This document shows, piece after piece, positions 12,752-26,300 of a stretch of DNA of 64,000 bases; the first letter of the stretch is position 1; each line of letters begins with the position of its first letter. Below the pieces are notes generated by a model. The model had not been told where the DNA came from. It ran no database searches and worked only from the letters and a program-made list of their open reading frames with translations. Made by a program: the position numbers and the translations under genes. Origin of the DNA: Antedon bifida (taxonomy: Eukaryota > Echinodermata > Crinoidea > Comatulida > Antedonidae); contig OY727101.1 in the NCBI GenBank assembly GCA_963402885.1, forward strand, positions 9,620,917 to 9,684,916, written 5' to 3'.

Positions 12752-13086
12752 TTTGCTAGCACACACACTACACCCCACCCAGTGATAATGTGTAAAATAC
12801 CACCCGTCCAGACTACTCCCTCTGCTAGCTAGATGACCGCGAAACACAGCAGACGAAAAACTTTTTGATTTCATGGTCTGAGCTGTACTATGTTTCTCTT
12901 GCGTTTGCCTTACGTTATTGCGTAAAATCAAACTGATTTGATTTCCCGTAGCGACTGTTTGCAGCACTGTTGCGTCAACTGCACAACGTTACGTCGTTCG
13001 GTTCCCACTTGTGATTACGCAATACGGCACGTTGCGTCGCCACGTCATTGCGTTGCGTTACGTTGCGTCCTAGTGCGAACCACGCT

Positions 13087-13673
13087 TTAGGCTGTAGGGC
13101 ATGGCCTCATATCGTTCAAGCTTGTGATCTCCGGAAAGAGATTAGTCCATTTTTTCAAAATAAATCAATTAAAATCAAATATTGATTGATTTGATTTGAT
13201 TGTACACAAATATACATTACAATTGGTAAACAAGAACAATTAAAACATACGGTAGTCTTCCATGGATAACCCAAAAAGCCGGTAAATATCATTCCAGTTT
13301 ATTTCCATTGATCCCGCGTGCATACTACATGTTTTCATGAGATATTGAATTTTTAATTGCGCTAGTAATGAATTATTTGAGGTCACAATGGAGGTCGCAG
13401 TTTCAGTCAATCATAAAAATTATCAGAGTACCCATCTCTTTTTTGTTATTAACGGCCAGGTGTGGGCACAAAATTTATATTCTTTTGTACACAAATGTTC
13501 TAAATAGAGAGCCATTTTTAAAAATCCTGCCTGTACCTGGCCTTTAAATGAGTCTGTTATGCCTTCCTAACATGTCGGTACCCAATTATACACCTGGGTG
13601 AAGAGACAAACAAATATAAATGGAAACAATTATTGATCAATTGTTATGATTATTATCTATCTTTTTTTTTATC
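13087..13673. other. Unassigned spacer between the Harbinger-like element and copy B
   Basis: I see no gene, tandem repeat or clear inverted repeat here. It is AT-rich. A polypyrimidine run followed by CAG at 13673 looks like a splice acceptor for the coding sequence that follows, so part of this stretch may be an intron of the copy B gene. Confidence 0.4.
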
Positions 13674-15500
13674 AGGTGAAGTATTTGAAAACGCAGTATT
13701 AGAGCTAAAAGATCACCGACCAACGCTAGCTGACTCCAGGTTGAAAGACGCAGCATATTATTTAGCAAAATGTCCACAAGTACGTTTGCTTCCGTCATGG
13801 ACTGGATTTAACCAACTTCTTGCAAATGGAATTCCAGACAAAGCTACAGTGGTATATTTACCAATCATAGATGCGAGCCCTACTGATCTAAACACCGTCA
13901 ATACAATATTACACCGAAGTATAGAAATTGCAGACCAATTAAATCTTCCTTCTGTTGCTGTGGTGGTTGATCAAGCTATTTATTGCAAAGCTCAGAACAT
14001 CCGGTGGCAGACCCCACACTACATGGAGCGTCTTGTAATCAGACTCGGAGCGTTCCATATGACGATGACAGCGTTAGCATGTATTGGAAAACGATTTGGT
14101 GATGCAGGGCTTCAGGATATTCTAAGCCAATGTGATTGCACCAGGTTCAGTGAATGGTATTATGAATGGTCATAGCTATAATAACAGAAGCATGCGCTGC
14201 CATAACCAATGGCTATGGCACTACATCGTTTACGTTGGAACAGCTTTCTTGAAACCTTCGAAGCTGATGATGTTGAAAGATATTCCGAGCTAGCAAAGTG
14301 TTTACATTTAGCCTTTCCAGATGACAGATTTGGAGATATATTGGAAGGAGAGCGATATCGTAAAGCAATATCAACCTACAATGACTTTATCTATAACAGA
14401 AGCAGTGATGCAACTTTTGCATTTTGGAATTCTTACCTAGCAATGGTTGATGATGTCTAGAGAAGGGAATTGGCCTGTTCATCTAGCAGCTATAAGATCT
14501 CTTCTGCCATGGATGTTTGCTTATGACCGTACAAATTATTCACGTTATCTTCCCATATATTGGTGCGAAATGAATGCATTAGAAACTACTCATCCGTTTG
14601 TATTCAATTAGTTGCAGAAGGGAATTTTGCTGTTCAGAGACAAAATGTGCATGGATTTGCGCGTGTAGCTTGCGACATGACGATTAAACAAACAGCTAAC
14701 AGAGATTCGAAGACCAAAGGTGGAATGAAGGGATTTACTACAAATAAAGGAGCTAGTAACAGATGGATAATGTCACATCATGAGCGAGCTGCTATAACGA
14801 GGCAATGTGAGGAAATGGCAGGAAAAGGACAGAGGATAGGTACTCGCCATGATTTAAAGAAATCCCGTATGACACAAGATAGGAAGGATGTCAATAATAT
14901 TATTGACACTATTTCCATTATGATCAACCCTTTTGACAATGACCCAGAATCAAACTCATGTGACATTGTACATCTTTCGTCATGTGCCTTGGCATCGCCA
15001 GCTGTTTGTACTGACCTGTTGGCCGCACATGACAAAGGTGACGGGGCATTTATAACATTCTGCAAGGACCGTCTTCAAGGAGGAAAAATAAACATTAATG
15101 ACACCCTAAAGGAAATGAAACTTAAAACATTTGGAAGCAAAGAAAAAGTAGTAAAAGCCAAGGGAAAAGAAATAACCATGAGAAGTGACAGGAAACTATT
15201 AGCCAGACTTTTAGTGATTAGCAGGGTCCACCAAGTTTATGTGAAGGCTATGCTCTCATACTGTCTTGGGCCTTACCCATTATCCATAGCTTCTGCTGAT
15301 GGATACTTGGTTAAAACAACAAGGCCAAGTTATTACACAACATTGAAGCTATGCTGCATGTAACACCACATCTGGTTAATCATAGATGGAATGGCAATGC
15401 TCCAGCAGATGAGTCCGAAACAGATGCCTAAAGATATTGGTCAACTTGCTAACAATATTTTAAGGCAGTTAATCAATTTTTGGCATTTCAATTTGGCATG
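13674..15500 (+). pseudogene. Copy B of the repeat-borne gene family, C-terminal two thirds
   Basis: Begins after a TTTTTTATCAG acceptor and encodes, in order: LPSWTGFNQLLANGIPDK (about 13790-13845), YLPIIDASPTDLNTV (about 13856-13900), a VAVVVDQAIYC segment, RLGAFHMTMTALACIGKRFG (about 14040-14100), RSLLPWMFAYDRTNYSRYLP (about 14490-14550), an ACDMTIKQTANRD segment (about 14670) and finally IIDGMAMLQQ (about 15380). Stops or shifts occur at 14175, 14460, about 14590 and 15361, and similarity ends near 15500 where a repeat begins. Copy A shares FAYDRTNYS, the DQTIEET/DMTIKQT block and IDGMAxLQ. The N-terminal zinc modules seen at 48976-50342 are absent here. The start is set by the acceptor, not by a methionine. 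Confidence 0.75.
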
Positions 15501-15536
15501 CCGCAACAAATCCAACTCATTAGTTATCCGCTTAGT

Positions 15537-15705
15537 AGCGGATAACTCCTTGTAACTGTCCTGTGTTTCATTTTTTTTTTTCCTGTATTATTCTTCTTTC
15601 TTTCTGTCATTTTTGTGCAGAGCGCTCTAAAACGTGTAAAGTTAACATTTTATAACTTTGTCAACATGTGGGCATTTACGTGAAGTTGTGCACCTCATAT
15701 TGTGA
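15537..15705. repeat. Dispersed repeat, copy 1 of 2
   Basis: Starts at AGCGGATAACTCCTTGTAAC and ends at GTTGTGCACCTCATAT. It matches 17713-17880, with a shared pyrimidine-rich middle and a TCAACATGTGGGCATTTA-like tail. A weaker relative with a similar pyrimidine run and TATCTCTAA word occurs near 6660-6790. It directly follows the broken end of copy B. Confidence 0.65.
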
Positions 15706-17256
15706 ATGCGTCAGAATTGCGCAACGTGACTTATGCACGATTTTATGAATTTCGCACGATGAGTAGGCTAGAAAGGAGTGGCCTAGTACTAGTAGGCCTA
15801 GGAGTAGGTAGTAGTACAGTTCGAGCGGCTCACATCAGGCGGCCGGCTGCGGATGATAGCGTGATGCGCTCGTGGTCGGAAAGTAGGTCCTACGGTGTAG
15901 AGTGTAGGCGGCGACTCTAGTAGGCTAGCCTAGTAGAACTAAGCCTAGCCTAGCTTGCCTACAGTACTACTACTACTACGCCTAGCCTAGTAGGCCTTAA
16001 TTTTGTAGGCTTTTTTTTCATCAATTAAATTCCATCTAAATATTATAAAGACGAGACAAGTAGCCTGATCATGGCTGATGCGGCCTATCTAGGGCCAGGC
16101 CTAGTAGTAGGCTAGCTAGGCCTAGTAGTAGGCCTAATAACAACTTATAGGAGGCCTACTAAATTGTTATTATTATCTGATTTTATAATCTTCACTGTCC
16201 ATGTTTTTTGGGGGCAATACATCTTTATTAAATCTCTCTGAATAAAACATATCTGTTCTTGCCAATCTTGACCAACCCATCCCTGCCTAAACTAGCCTAA
16301 CATAGGCCTATAGGTCTTAGGCCTAGCTACTGCTACCACTCTTCTATGCTAACCTACTGTACAATATGTCATAGGAAAGCAGTAAAATTCCTCGAGAAAA
16401 TACATTTTCAGTTTACTTTTGAAAATTGTCTCCTATCTTTTAACACTAGCAGGTCTGAAATAATACTAAAAAGTAGTCCATAATTGGGACCCTAGTCCGG
16501 ATTGCCTCCAAAATTTAATGGAGTGGTCCTTGACCACATATCTATCTGTATTTTCATTTTGGTAAAGATCTTATGTAGGCTGCTAAAGTTTTAATTCATT
16601 CCAAGTTCATTTTGGTGATATATTGGTTAGTATCCCCTGAATGGGAGTATTCTTATTTAGGGGACAATAACCAACCTAAACCAACACAATTTTTTGGGTC
16701 CTGAAGATTAACTGCAGTATAAAGCAAATGCATACGTGTTTTTCATTTTTAGTTGTTGTAAATTTAACAAAAACTATTTTATGTACACTAGAATGTAGAA
16801 TGTAAATTCACTTTGATTCCAAATTCATTATAAAGCATCTTTATTTAGGTTTTGATTAGGTGTTTTTAGTTCATCATTTTGCGTTGCTGACCTACTGTAG
16901 ATCTAGCATGCTAACACTGAATATACTAAATCACACCCGCCAAGCCCGCATTTCAGGATCTGTAGTCTAGGTCTAGGAGGAGGCTGACTGTCATCACTTG
17001 AAAGCAACAGGGCAGAAGACACTTTGTACAACCGTCATGCTCTGTTAAAAAAACTTCCCCTTCATATACGGTTTTGATGTGAAAGCTCACTTTTAATCCA
17101 TGGCATATGACGGTAAGATGTAGAGTGAAAAGTCTTCAGTAAACTTTTTAAATTACATAACAAAACAGAAAAAAAAGCCAACCGTAGGTTTTCTTAGCAT
17201 ATGTTGGTCAGGCTGGAAGGGAACACATACAGTTGATAGATCTAATTGAAGACCTG
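15706..17256. other. Gene-free stretch rich in AGGCCT palindromes; 3' flank of the TTC9-like gene
   Basis: Between about 15760 and 16330 short TAGGCCTA, CTAGGCCTAG and CTAGCCTAG words recur many times, as they also do near 7905-7945, 12360-12560 and 25740-25865. A 72-residue frame at 15702-15920 is composed of this repeat and is not credible as a gene. The part just below 17257 should hold the 3' untranslated region of the minus-strand TTC9-like gene; TTTATT at 16840-16845 is a possible AATAAA signal on the minus strand. Confidence 0.5.
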
Positions 17257-17381
17257 CTATGATGAACATGCTGATCCATTTGACATCTTGCCAAACATGT
17301 TTTTATACATTTTTTTTGTTTTTTCCTCTTGACTAGCTAACTCTGACTCACATTTTGCAATATATTTCTTGATACTTGGAT
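17257..17381 (-). CDS. TTC9C-like: TTC9C-like exon 3 with stop codon
   Basis: 125 bases after a TTTTCATTTTCAG acceptor. They read, in phase with exon 2, a C-terminal helix with KKYIAKCESEL and MYKNMFGKM, then TAG. This exon is short; it was found by looking for the expected TTC9 tail. Confidence 0.87.
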
Positions 17382-20300
17382 CTGAAAATGAAAATAACAA
17401 TACTATTACCATTTTGTCCGAAGCTGGAGGAAATAATAATAATATAATTGATCATGATTTAGTGTCACTATCAGTTGCACATCATAGAAGCAATACCGTT
17501 TTTAGTGGTATTTATAGATACTAAATACTAATGACTTTATAGTTCTTGTTGCAAAGTAGCGGTATTCAGTTTGCAAAGTGAGTCAGCCACATCCAAAGAA
17601 TTGTCAATATAGCTCAGAAAATTGATTCAAGCTATTTGTAGTTGCTTTATTGGTTATCCGCACTTAATAATAAACCCTTGTTATTGTCAGGAACTTTTTA
17701 GTTATCACACTCGGCGGATAACTCCTTGTAACTGTCCTGTTTCTTATTTTTTTCTCTTTCTTTCACTATTCTTCTTTCTTTTTGTCATTTTTTTCTCGCG
17801 TATCTCTAAAATGTGAAAACATATGATATCATAACTTTGTCAACATATGGACATTTATGTAAAGTTGTGCACCTCCTATATTTGCATGACATCAGAGTTG
17901 ATTTTAAGAATTGTTAATGATTGATCATAGAATAAAAACCAATTTTTTATTGAAACTTGGTAAAAGCTTAATTCATATGAATGGCAAACTTTCTGTGGAT
18001 AAAAAAAGGCGTGTTGTACACAAAGTTACACGCGTATTCAAAATTTCAATGTGCATGTAGCGTAAAAACATATTTTTTTTGCATGAATTATGTATTTCCA
18101 TTCTTTTCTAGTACTTTTTTTTATCAAATTTGAAACCATTTCGACTTAAAATCACGTCATGCGAGCACAGCAAATTATACAATTCAAGCGCACGTTTTTT
18201 ATGAAAAAGTTCAAAAATGTCTTTTTTTAAACAGCCATAGTTTCTAAAATAAATTTTTGTTTATTACATATTCTGGAAGGTGATGAGTTGTAGATATCGG
18301 ATCTTGCATAATATGGCTAACCGGATATTGTGACGTCATCGTATGGCCACCCAAATATAAAACATAGGATTTTTGTCTCTTTCGTCATAGCTCATCACAT
18401 TTAATAAAGCACATCTCCGCTTATCCGTACCTCAATTTCCTCAAGATTTTGATATTGTCTAGTTCAATCAATTATCTTTCAGATGATTTACCATTTTTAA
18501 AATTTTGGTGACGTCATCATGTTCATAAGCGTGAATAACTTGGGTCACTAATTTTCAACAAGGTACAGTAAATTTCAATATGTTATAGCTCCTCAGAATG
18601 AAAAGTGATACTCATGATTAAAACGTTTTCTGGAAGCTGTTGAATTCATGAACAAATTTTGCGCATCAGATGTTGTCATCATATGGCCAGTTGAATTATA
18701 AAAGTCATATTTTCATATTTTTACGTCATAGTTTATCACATTTAAAAGACCGCGCATCTATATTCTACGTATCCACATTTCTTTAACATGTTAATATGTT
18801 GTTGCTCAGACAATTTTAATCCGAATTCATCCGAAAAAACACGACGTCATCATAAAGGATTTATTCATAAATAAAATACTTTCGGCTGAAGTGTGGTAAT
18901 CATTCATTATGGCAAATATAAATGCGCTTATCAATATCAATCATTAAAAGAATAGTAAATCACAATGAAATAATTTTGACAGCAAAAAATGAGACTTTTT
19001 AAAAAAGTCGAAGACCTAGTATTATAAGAATTCAATTGATAAAAATATGAAAAGAAAGTATTAAATTGTGAAGGAATCTGGATATTACTGAACCGAAACA
19101 TTAACATAGCTGTTGTTGAGTTTAAATATTTAATTAATAAATAGTTGTTTGGTGTGAGATTGAGATCCTCCAGTAAAAATTATAATGGCTTTCTTTTGAA
19201 TAAAACAATGAAATTTAGATGTTTCAGGTTTCAAGAATTACTTAAAAACTGGTTGCAAGAAAGTGAATTTCCTTAGTACGATTTTTATTTAAAATTCTTG
19301 TCAATTCTTGATGCAGATAATATGCCAATAGAGCAATCAGACTACGCATACGATTTTAACATTAAGATTTGTTGCTGATCCTGATATTAAATAAACAATT
19401 GATTGGCAACATTCTATAGAAGGAAAACAGGATGAGACACAAGAGTACAAAAGGTGTGTTTGTTTGGTACCAAAGCTTTAATAGCAGGCAATTGCTTTGT
19501 AGTATCCCCATTTTACACTTTCTCTGGGAAAAAATTAGAAACAAGTGTTTCTCAACTGATTTGTGTCATATGGGGTCTATATATCCACCAAAAAAAAGTT
19601 CCAGCTCATCTGGCCTGGGGAAAGCCGCCATTTTGGATTTTCAAAATGGCCGCCATAAATTACAGGTTTTTGCTCATATCTCCCTTCTACATCATGCATG
19701 GAAATGATTTTGGTGGCAAAGTGTATGTTTTGAGGGTCAAGGAATCTAAATACAGCATTTTGAAGTTCACTCAATGACCGCCATCTTGTTTTTCAAAATG
19801 GCCGCCTTAAAATACAGATTTGTGCTTATCTCAGCTTCTACATCATGTATAGACATGATTTTGGTGGCAAAATGTATGTTTTGACGGTCAAGGAATCCAA
19901 ATACAGCATTAATTTGAATTTCACCCATTGGCCGCCATTTTGAAAATCAAAATGGCTGCTATAAAATGTACAGATTTTTCCTCATATCTCAGCTTCTACA
20001 TCGTGCATGGAAGTGATTTTGGCGGCAATTTTTACGTTTTGAGGGTCAAGAAATCTAATACAGCTTTTTGAAGTTCACTCAATGGCCACCATTTTAATTG
20101 TCAAAATGGCCACCATAAGCTACAGGTTTTTGCTAATTTATGAGCTACTATGATTATGATTTTGCTAAGCCTATGTTTTGAAGGTTACAGAATAAAAACC
20201 AATTTCAGCTTTTGAAATACAGTTGGAAAGTGATGACGAGAATAAGTCAATATGTTGGTGATAATATATGGGAACCACAATGATTATGACCCCAGGCGAT

Positions 20301-23300
20301 ACTGTACACAAGAAGATATCAGCGATGTACTGTAACTATATCATTCGCGTGAAGAACCTAAAAATAAAATATTCTATAAAAGTTTGTTAGACAACATTTT
20401 AAGATATTTTCCAAATCCTAAAGAGAAGCATGGCCAACTTTAGTTAAGCATATTCCAATCAGATACATTATAGATAAAGCAAGTAAAGCAATTTAAAGCA
20501 ACATATCTTATGTGACTGAATGGATGGTTACCTAATACACTGGGGACTAACACTACTTCACCATAACTGGTCTGGATTTATGCATGTAGGTATAATGCGA
20601 TAACTGGACAAATCGACGATAGTTTATGCCGATCATTCCTTTTTATCCAATTAACATGTCAACAGTTTATACATTGGTACAGCCACTCTGAAAATGTATA
20701 TCTAGCTGCTCATCTACCAGTCATAATAATCAGACACGGAGGAGTTTGTCTTTTCAGGAGCTTTCTTGGTTATATTGGACATACTGGTGGGTTGAGGTTT
20801 TGAAGTTGTGCATAACCAACTATAAAGAGAGCTGTATATTCTAAAGCTCTTAGAGGATGCAGCTATGTATCATATAATGATGACACGAGATGAGGATGTA
20901 CCTTTTTGTCTCCAGATATAGACACAGTATAGGACAATTGACCATGATGGCCAATTTGCCTGAACGACAAATTTCCATATACATACAATACAAGATGTTC
21001 CAAAAGAATGGATATCATGCAACGTGTTATAATGGTGAAGAATCAGTTTTCAGACATGAGCACAATAGAGAAAACCTTATGTATCTTGAAATTTGTCTTT
21101 CAGCATTTCCAGATATAGCCTTCCACTTTTGGCATTTTGGCCATGACCAGCTGCTGCAAATATGAAAGCATACTGTAGATGCTATATCTGAACCTGGAGC
21201 TCCCAATTGCACAATCATGTTGTGCAGTTTTCTTTCTCCAACTATTTGCATTACTTTACGTCACATTGGTTGATCGAAGGTTATTAGGATGGCAGATAAG
21301 CAGCTAGATTTAAACATAAATGCAGACCATTTAGGGTGACTAGTGTATTACCATGTATTCATAAGATATGCTACTTGCTTTATCCATAAGTTGTACGTTT
21401 AACTGCAAGTTGGCCATGCTTCTCTTTACATGTCTATGTAACTTCTTTAGAATATCTTGTTTATTAGTTTCTTCTCGCGAATGATAGTTACAGTACACTC
21501 TCTGGTATCTTCTTGTGTACCTCTTTGGTCGTAATCAGTATGGAACTCGATCTTGTGATTAACTCACGACGTTGACATAGTAATAATGAGGATTGTGATA
21601 GCGATAGATCTCGGAGACTAGACAAAGGGGATTGTACATAAATGTTGTTATTATTATATGTTGTGCCAGTTTTATTGGGAATTTTAAAACTATTACTGTA
21701 TTTAACAAACTGTATGCAAAAAAAAAGCAACATCTAAAGCCAGTGGAGCAGTAGCCTTCAACTATGAAGTTTGGTCCTAAATGGAATAAGAGGATCTGAT
21801 CACTTAATTCCGACTCTGTATTTTAGAATGCTGATTTTTTATTCTGTAACAATCAAAACATAGACTTAGTTATCAAAATCATGTCTTCATTATGTATATG
21901 AGCTACGAAATTAGCAAAACCTGTATTTTATGGTGGCCATTTTGAAAAACAAAATGGTGGCCATTAAGTGAACTTCAAAAAATGCTGTAATTGAAATCCT
22001 TGACCCTCAAAATATATACATTGCCACCAAAATCACTTCCATACATTATGTGGAAGCTGAGATAAGAGCAAAAATCTGTATTTTTATGGTGGCCATTTTG
22101 AAAAACAAAATGGCGGTTATTTTGAAAAACAAAATGGCGGCCATTGAGTGAATTACGAAAATGTTGTTTTTCGATTGACACTCACAACTACACTTTGTCA
22201 CTAAAATCACGTTCATAGTACACGATGTAGAAGTTGAGATGAGTACAAATCTGTATTTTATGGCGGCCATTTTGAAAAACAAGATGGCGGACATTCAGTA
22301 AACTTCAAAATGCTGTATTTGGATTCATTGACCCTCAAAACATATACTTTGCCACCAAAATCATATCCATACATGATGTGGAAGCTGACATATGAGCAAA
22401 AATATGTATTTTATGGCGGCCATTTTAAAAATCCAAAATGGCGGCTTTCCCCAGGCCAGATGAGCTGGAACTTTTTTTTGGTGGATATATAGAACCTATA
22501 TAACTCAAATCAGTTGAGTTTTTCCCAGATTGGCCCTTTTTAGACTTAATATAGGGATACTATTGGGTAATCATTTGATCTCACCGTCGATGCAAATTCT
22601 TGTGTTCATTGGTGATATTATTATACACAAAAAGTAAATTTTACAAGATTGATTGATTGATGACAGGTTTATGTTATAAATATTTTGTTTCCATGAGAAT
22701 TATAACCTGACTTCACTCTCTAGAAACATACCAATTATGCCTTGTGAATGTTGCTTTGCTTGATTAAAACTTTCCAATGAAGCCATAAAGTTGTGTTTGT
22801 AATAGTAAGCTAAGCCTTGTCTGTAAAATGCTTTAACATTCTTTTTATCCAGTTCAGTAACAAATTTACTATATTCAATTATTCTGTCATAGTTAGGTTG
22901 TGTACCCTGCAGTAAACACACTATGGAGGAAAAAAAATGTTTACATTATTCTTGAAGTGGACAACAAAAACAAATACAGTAATAATAATAATCCAGTGTT
23001 ATATCAAATAATTATGGTGCCTGTTCAGACATACAAAGTTATGTTTGCATATCATACGCAGCATACAACTCCATAGCTCTGAACCAGGAAAAGATTAGTT
23101 GAAGCCACCTCTTACGACACTGATCTTTCATTCGTTATGACAGCTCAAGGTACAACATTAGTAAACGACGCTTACGATACGAAAGTCATGCATCAATGAT
23201 TTTGACCTCTAACTAATCAAATTTACTCTTGCATACCAGATGTCCGCCCAAATCGTTTCTAATAAAAGTATTAGTTAAGCAAATCTGAACACTTTGCTGT

Positions 23301-26300
23301 TACGACGCTAATTATAATATGACATTGCTTGTGATACGGAAGGATAACTCCATGGATCTGAACACACCCCGAGAGACTGAGAGATTAGAATGCTCCATTC
23401 ATCACCAAGGAACATGTGTGTATTGTTTAAAGAAAGTTGGTTTGTCTTCAACATTATGATGCTGTACTCAACCTGTTTACCCGTAACCGGTTTTCAGTTA
23501 TTAAAAACAATTATCGTAGTAGGAGATAGGTAAATGCAAAGCATCCTTGTATAATATTATATTCGGGTATTTTTCAAGGGGATTTAGTCAAGTCGCCTCA
23601 TCGCAAAGTCGCCCCAACGCAAAGTCGCCCACGGTTTTATTTCGGTATGGTATTTAAACCTTTATGAAGTGCCGCCGCTGCAGTAGTACGCTGTTTTAAT
23701 CATATCAGTTGCGTTTTATAACGATCGCATTGTTACTTTGGTCGCGCTAAATGTTGTATACATTAATGTTTATCCTATTATATACATAATATGTGCTTTT
23801 TGAAAATCATTTTAAAAATAGTTCCTTGTTTTGAAAGTTTCCACTGATTTAAAGTTTCGAAAAAATTAGTTACCAGAGCCACAATTATATAAATCTTTCA
23901 AGTGGATACCAGCTCATTTTTGTAGGATAATATAATAATAGTGTATAAATTTGATATCGTATAGTAGATTATATAAAACAAACAGCGTTATGTAAGACAA
24001 TGAGTGTTATAGGCTACTTATTATTACTAGATGGTATGCTCGCCTACCATCTAGGTCGTGTCCATAAATGGTTCTCGAATACTCAGTAATTTCACCGTAA
24101 AAAAACTGGCGATTTCAAATGTATGTACCGCAGGACTATAGTACATTGTCGTTTACAGAAACGAATAAATAGACACGATGATTTATGTAGTCAACTAAAA
24201 TTAGCACCCTGGGAATTAGGCCTACTTCCGAAGGAGAAACTTGTCTTAAAAATTTTGTATTTGAACTCATTTAAACAAACCCAATTTGTGTTTTGTATAT
24301 AACATTAGAGTTGAGGGATGGGGAAGAGGATGGGAAGAACAATGTTTAAATATATTCTTTATTCCCTCAGTAACGAAATATTGTATTAAATGTTTTATAG
24401 GCCTATCAATAATATACCACTAAATAGAGTAAAACACTTACGATTTAATACTTTTTAAAAACTCTCCCTGTTATAGTCGATTGAAATAGTAAAGTACATG
24501 TAACGATACACCACTACGACGTTTATATTTTTTATAATTATTAATACAAACGTTGAGAAGCAACTGTCAGTAATACAGTTTTTATTTGTATATTATGTGT
24601 TTATATCCAGCAGTAGAGCCTAACCACAGTCACAGTAATAAATGTTCTTTGTATAGACCTATGTACCTAACAGTAACCACATTCACAGTTAAGAAAATTT
24701 CGATTCAAATGGCGACCAAAAATGGTTAATACTTATTTACAATATTGTCAAAGTTTTAAGTTTATTCTCCAGGGGCCCATAAATTTATCTACAAACTGGG
24801 AGTCTGAGAGATTGGAATGTTCCATTCATCGCAAATCAATACATTTGTATAAATGTATATTAACTCTATCAAAATAGTATTTTTTAAAGAAAATCGGCCT
24901 GTCTTCAACATTATGAACTACTGTACTCGAGCTGTTCAACAGGTTTTCAGCCATTAAAAACAATTATCATAGGAGGAGATAGGAAAATGCAATGCATCCT
25001 CGTATTATTGTGTGCAGGTATATTCAAGAGGACATCCATTAGACAGTGTATACCACGATCAGAAAACACCCCTATTTGGGGCAAATCGTTGAACCTAAAT
25101 TCGTTTTAATCGTCAATAACTAATTATCTAACTCAATTTAATTAGTAAACAGGGTTACATCTGGTGGTTAAAATCAGTACCTAAGGTACGAACCAACTTT
25201 ATATACCATCGAGTAAACATTCTAGAGATAACGCGCGATTTACCGAATTTTGCCCTTACGTAAATTATAGATAGATACTTATTACAGTATATCATTTTGC
25301 ATTTATTGACAAGTATAATGTCTACTGTTATTTAATATTATTATGGTTTTGACTTTTCAAAATGAAGCAATAAAAAATACTTATCGTCGTTTTACATGCA
25401 GGTATTTTAGTTAATTAGTAAAATTACGACGCTGGATTTTGACCACGAAACAACCATCTTACAGTATCGTGTGCATGTTTTAAAGGGGAATCTCAGGTCA
25501 TCAGAAAAACATATCAGCCAGAAGGCACAGCTCCGATTGGTTTCAGAAATTGTGAGTAGCCTTTATAACAACAGCACAATGATCATTTTACTGAAATTCC
25601 TTTCAATCCTTTTGGTTATAAAACAATCTAATTATCATACCTTATAAACACAGTCGACTCCGCCTAAGTCGAATCTAATGGGACCGGTATAAAAATTCGA
25701 GTTACGCGAACCTCGACTTACAGATTTGCAAAAAAAAATGCTAGGCCTAGGCTCACTCACTAGCCGCGCTATGGCTAGGCCTAGTACACCCTGCCCTGTC
25801 GCGATCGCGGCCCACGCGATGAGCCTTCTTGAATTGAGTTTGCTTAGCTAGCTAGCTAGGCCTAATAAATGCTAAGCCTCTTTTATCGGCAATGATAAAC
25901 TGTATTTTCTTTTATGGTTTAAGCCCGAAACAATACGAAAACGTATAATAAATACATTTCGGTTCTTATTCGAAATCGGTATCCATTGTTTATTGCCATC
26001 TGTCTAGCACAAAATGGGTACCCACAAAACGCCGCTCAAGTTCTCAACTCTGAAACAACTCAACTCATACACTATTACACTAGCGCGAGTTGTAGGACGC
26101 CGCCTATACTATACAACCTGCTTGAGAGAACCGATATGGTCCCACATTATCTCCTCTGTCGTTTGTTTATCGAATTACGTACGTTTCATCGGCTTTTTTA
26201 GCCGCGTTGTTGCCGCGTGATTTGTGACTTCGACTTATACGATATAAATAACTAAAGAATGTGTGTATTCGGACCGCAAAAAGACGTCGACTTAGACGAA

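Larger units (their letters stand above)
7348..13086. mobile_element. PIF/Harbinger-like DNA transposon with TTA target duplication
   Basis: The ends are inverted: the left starts AGCGTGGTTCCCACTTGCGA, and the right read inward starts AGCGTGGTTCGCACTAGGAC. Both are followed by clustered ACGTAACG/GCAACG words. TTA flanks both sides (7345-7347 and 13087-13089), the 3-base target typical of PIF/Harbinger. The only coding content is a MADF-type gene on the minus strand, the kind of DNA-binding partner that accompanies Harbinger transposases. No DDE transposase frame is visible, so the element is probably non-autonomous. A 2.3-kb palindrome (9588-11900) has inserted into it. Superfamily placement rests on target length and the MADF partner. 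Confidence 0.7.

Noticed and set aside
15702-15920. 72-residue frame in GC-richer DNA
   Set aside because: Composed largely of TAGGCCTAG and GTAGTA repeats.
20890-21165. 91-residue frame in the spacer of the long inverted repeat
   Set aside because: Not recognised; its minus-strand mirror is also open, and no start context, splice site or homologous copy in the window supports it.
22995-23370. Possible short inverted-repeat element (CTGTTCAGACAT / ATGGATCTGAACAC)
   Set aside because: End similarity is only about 10 bases with no target duplication.
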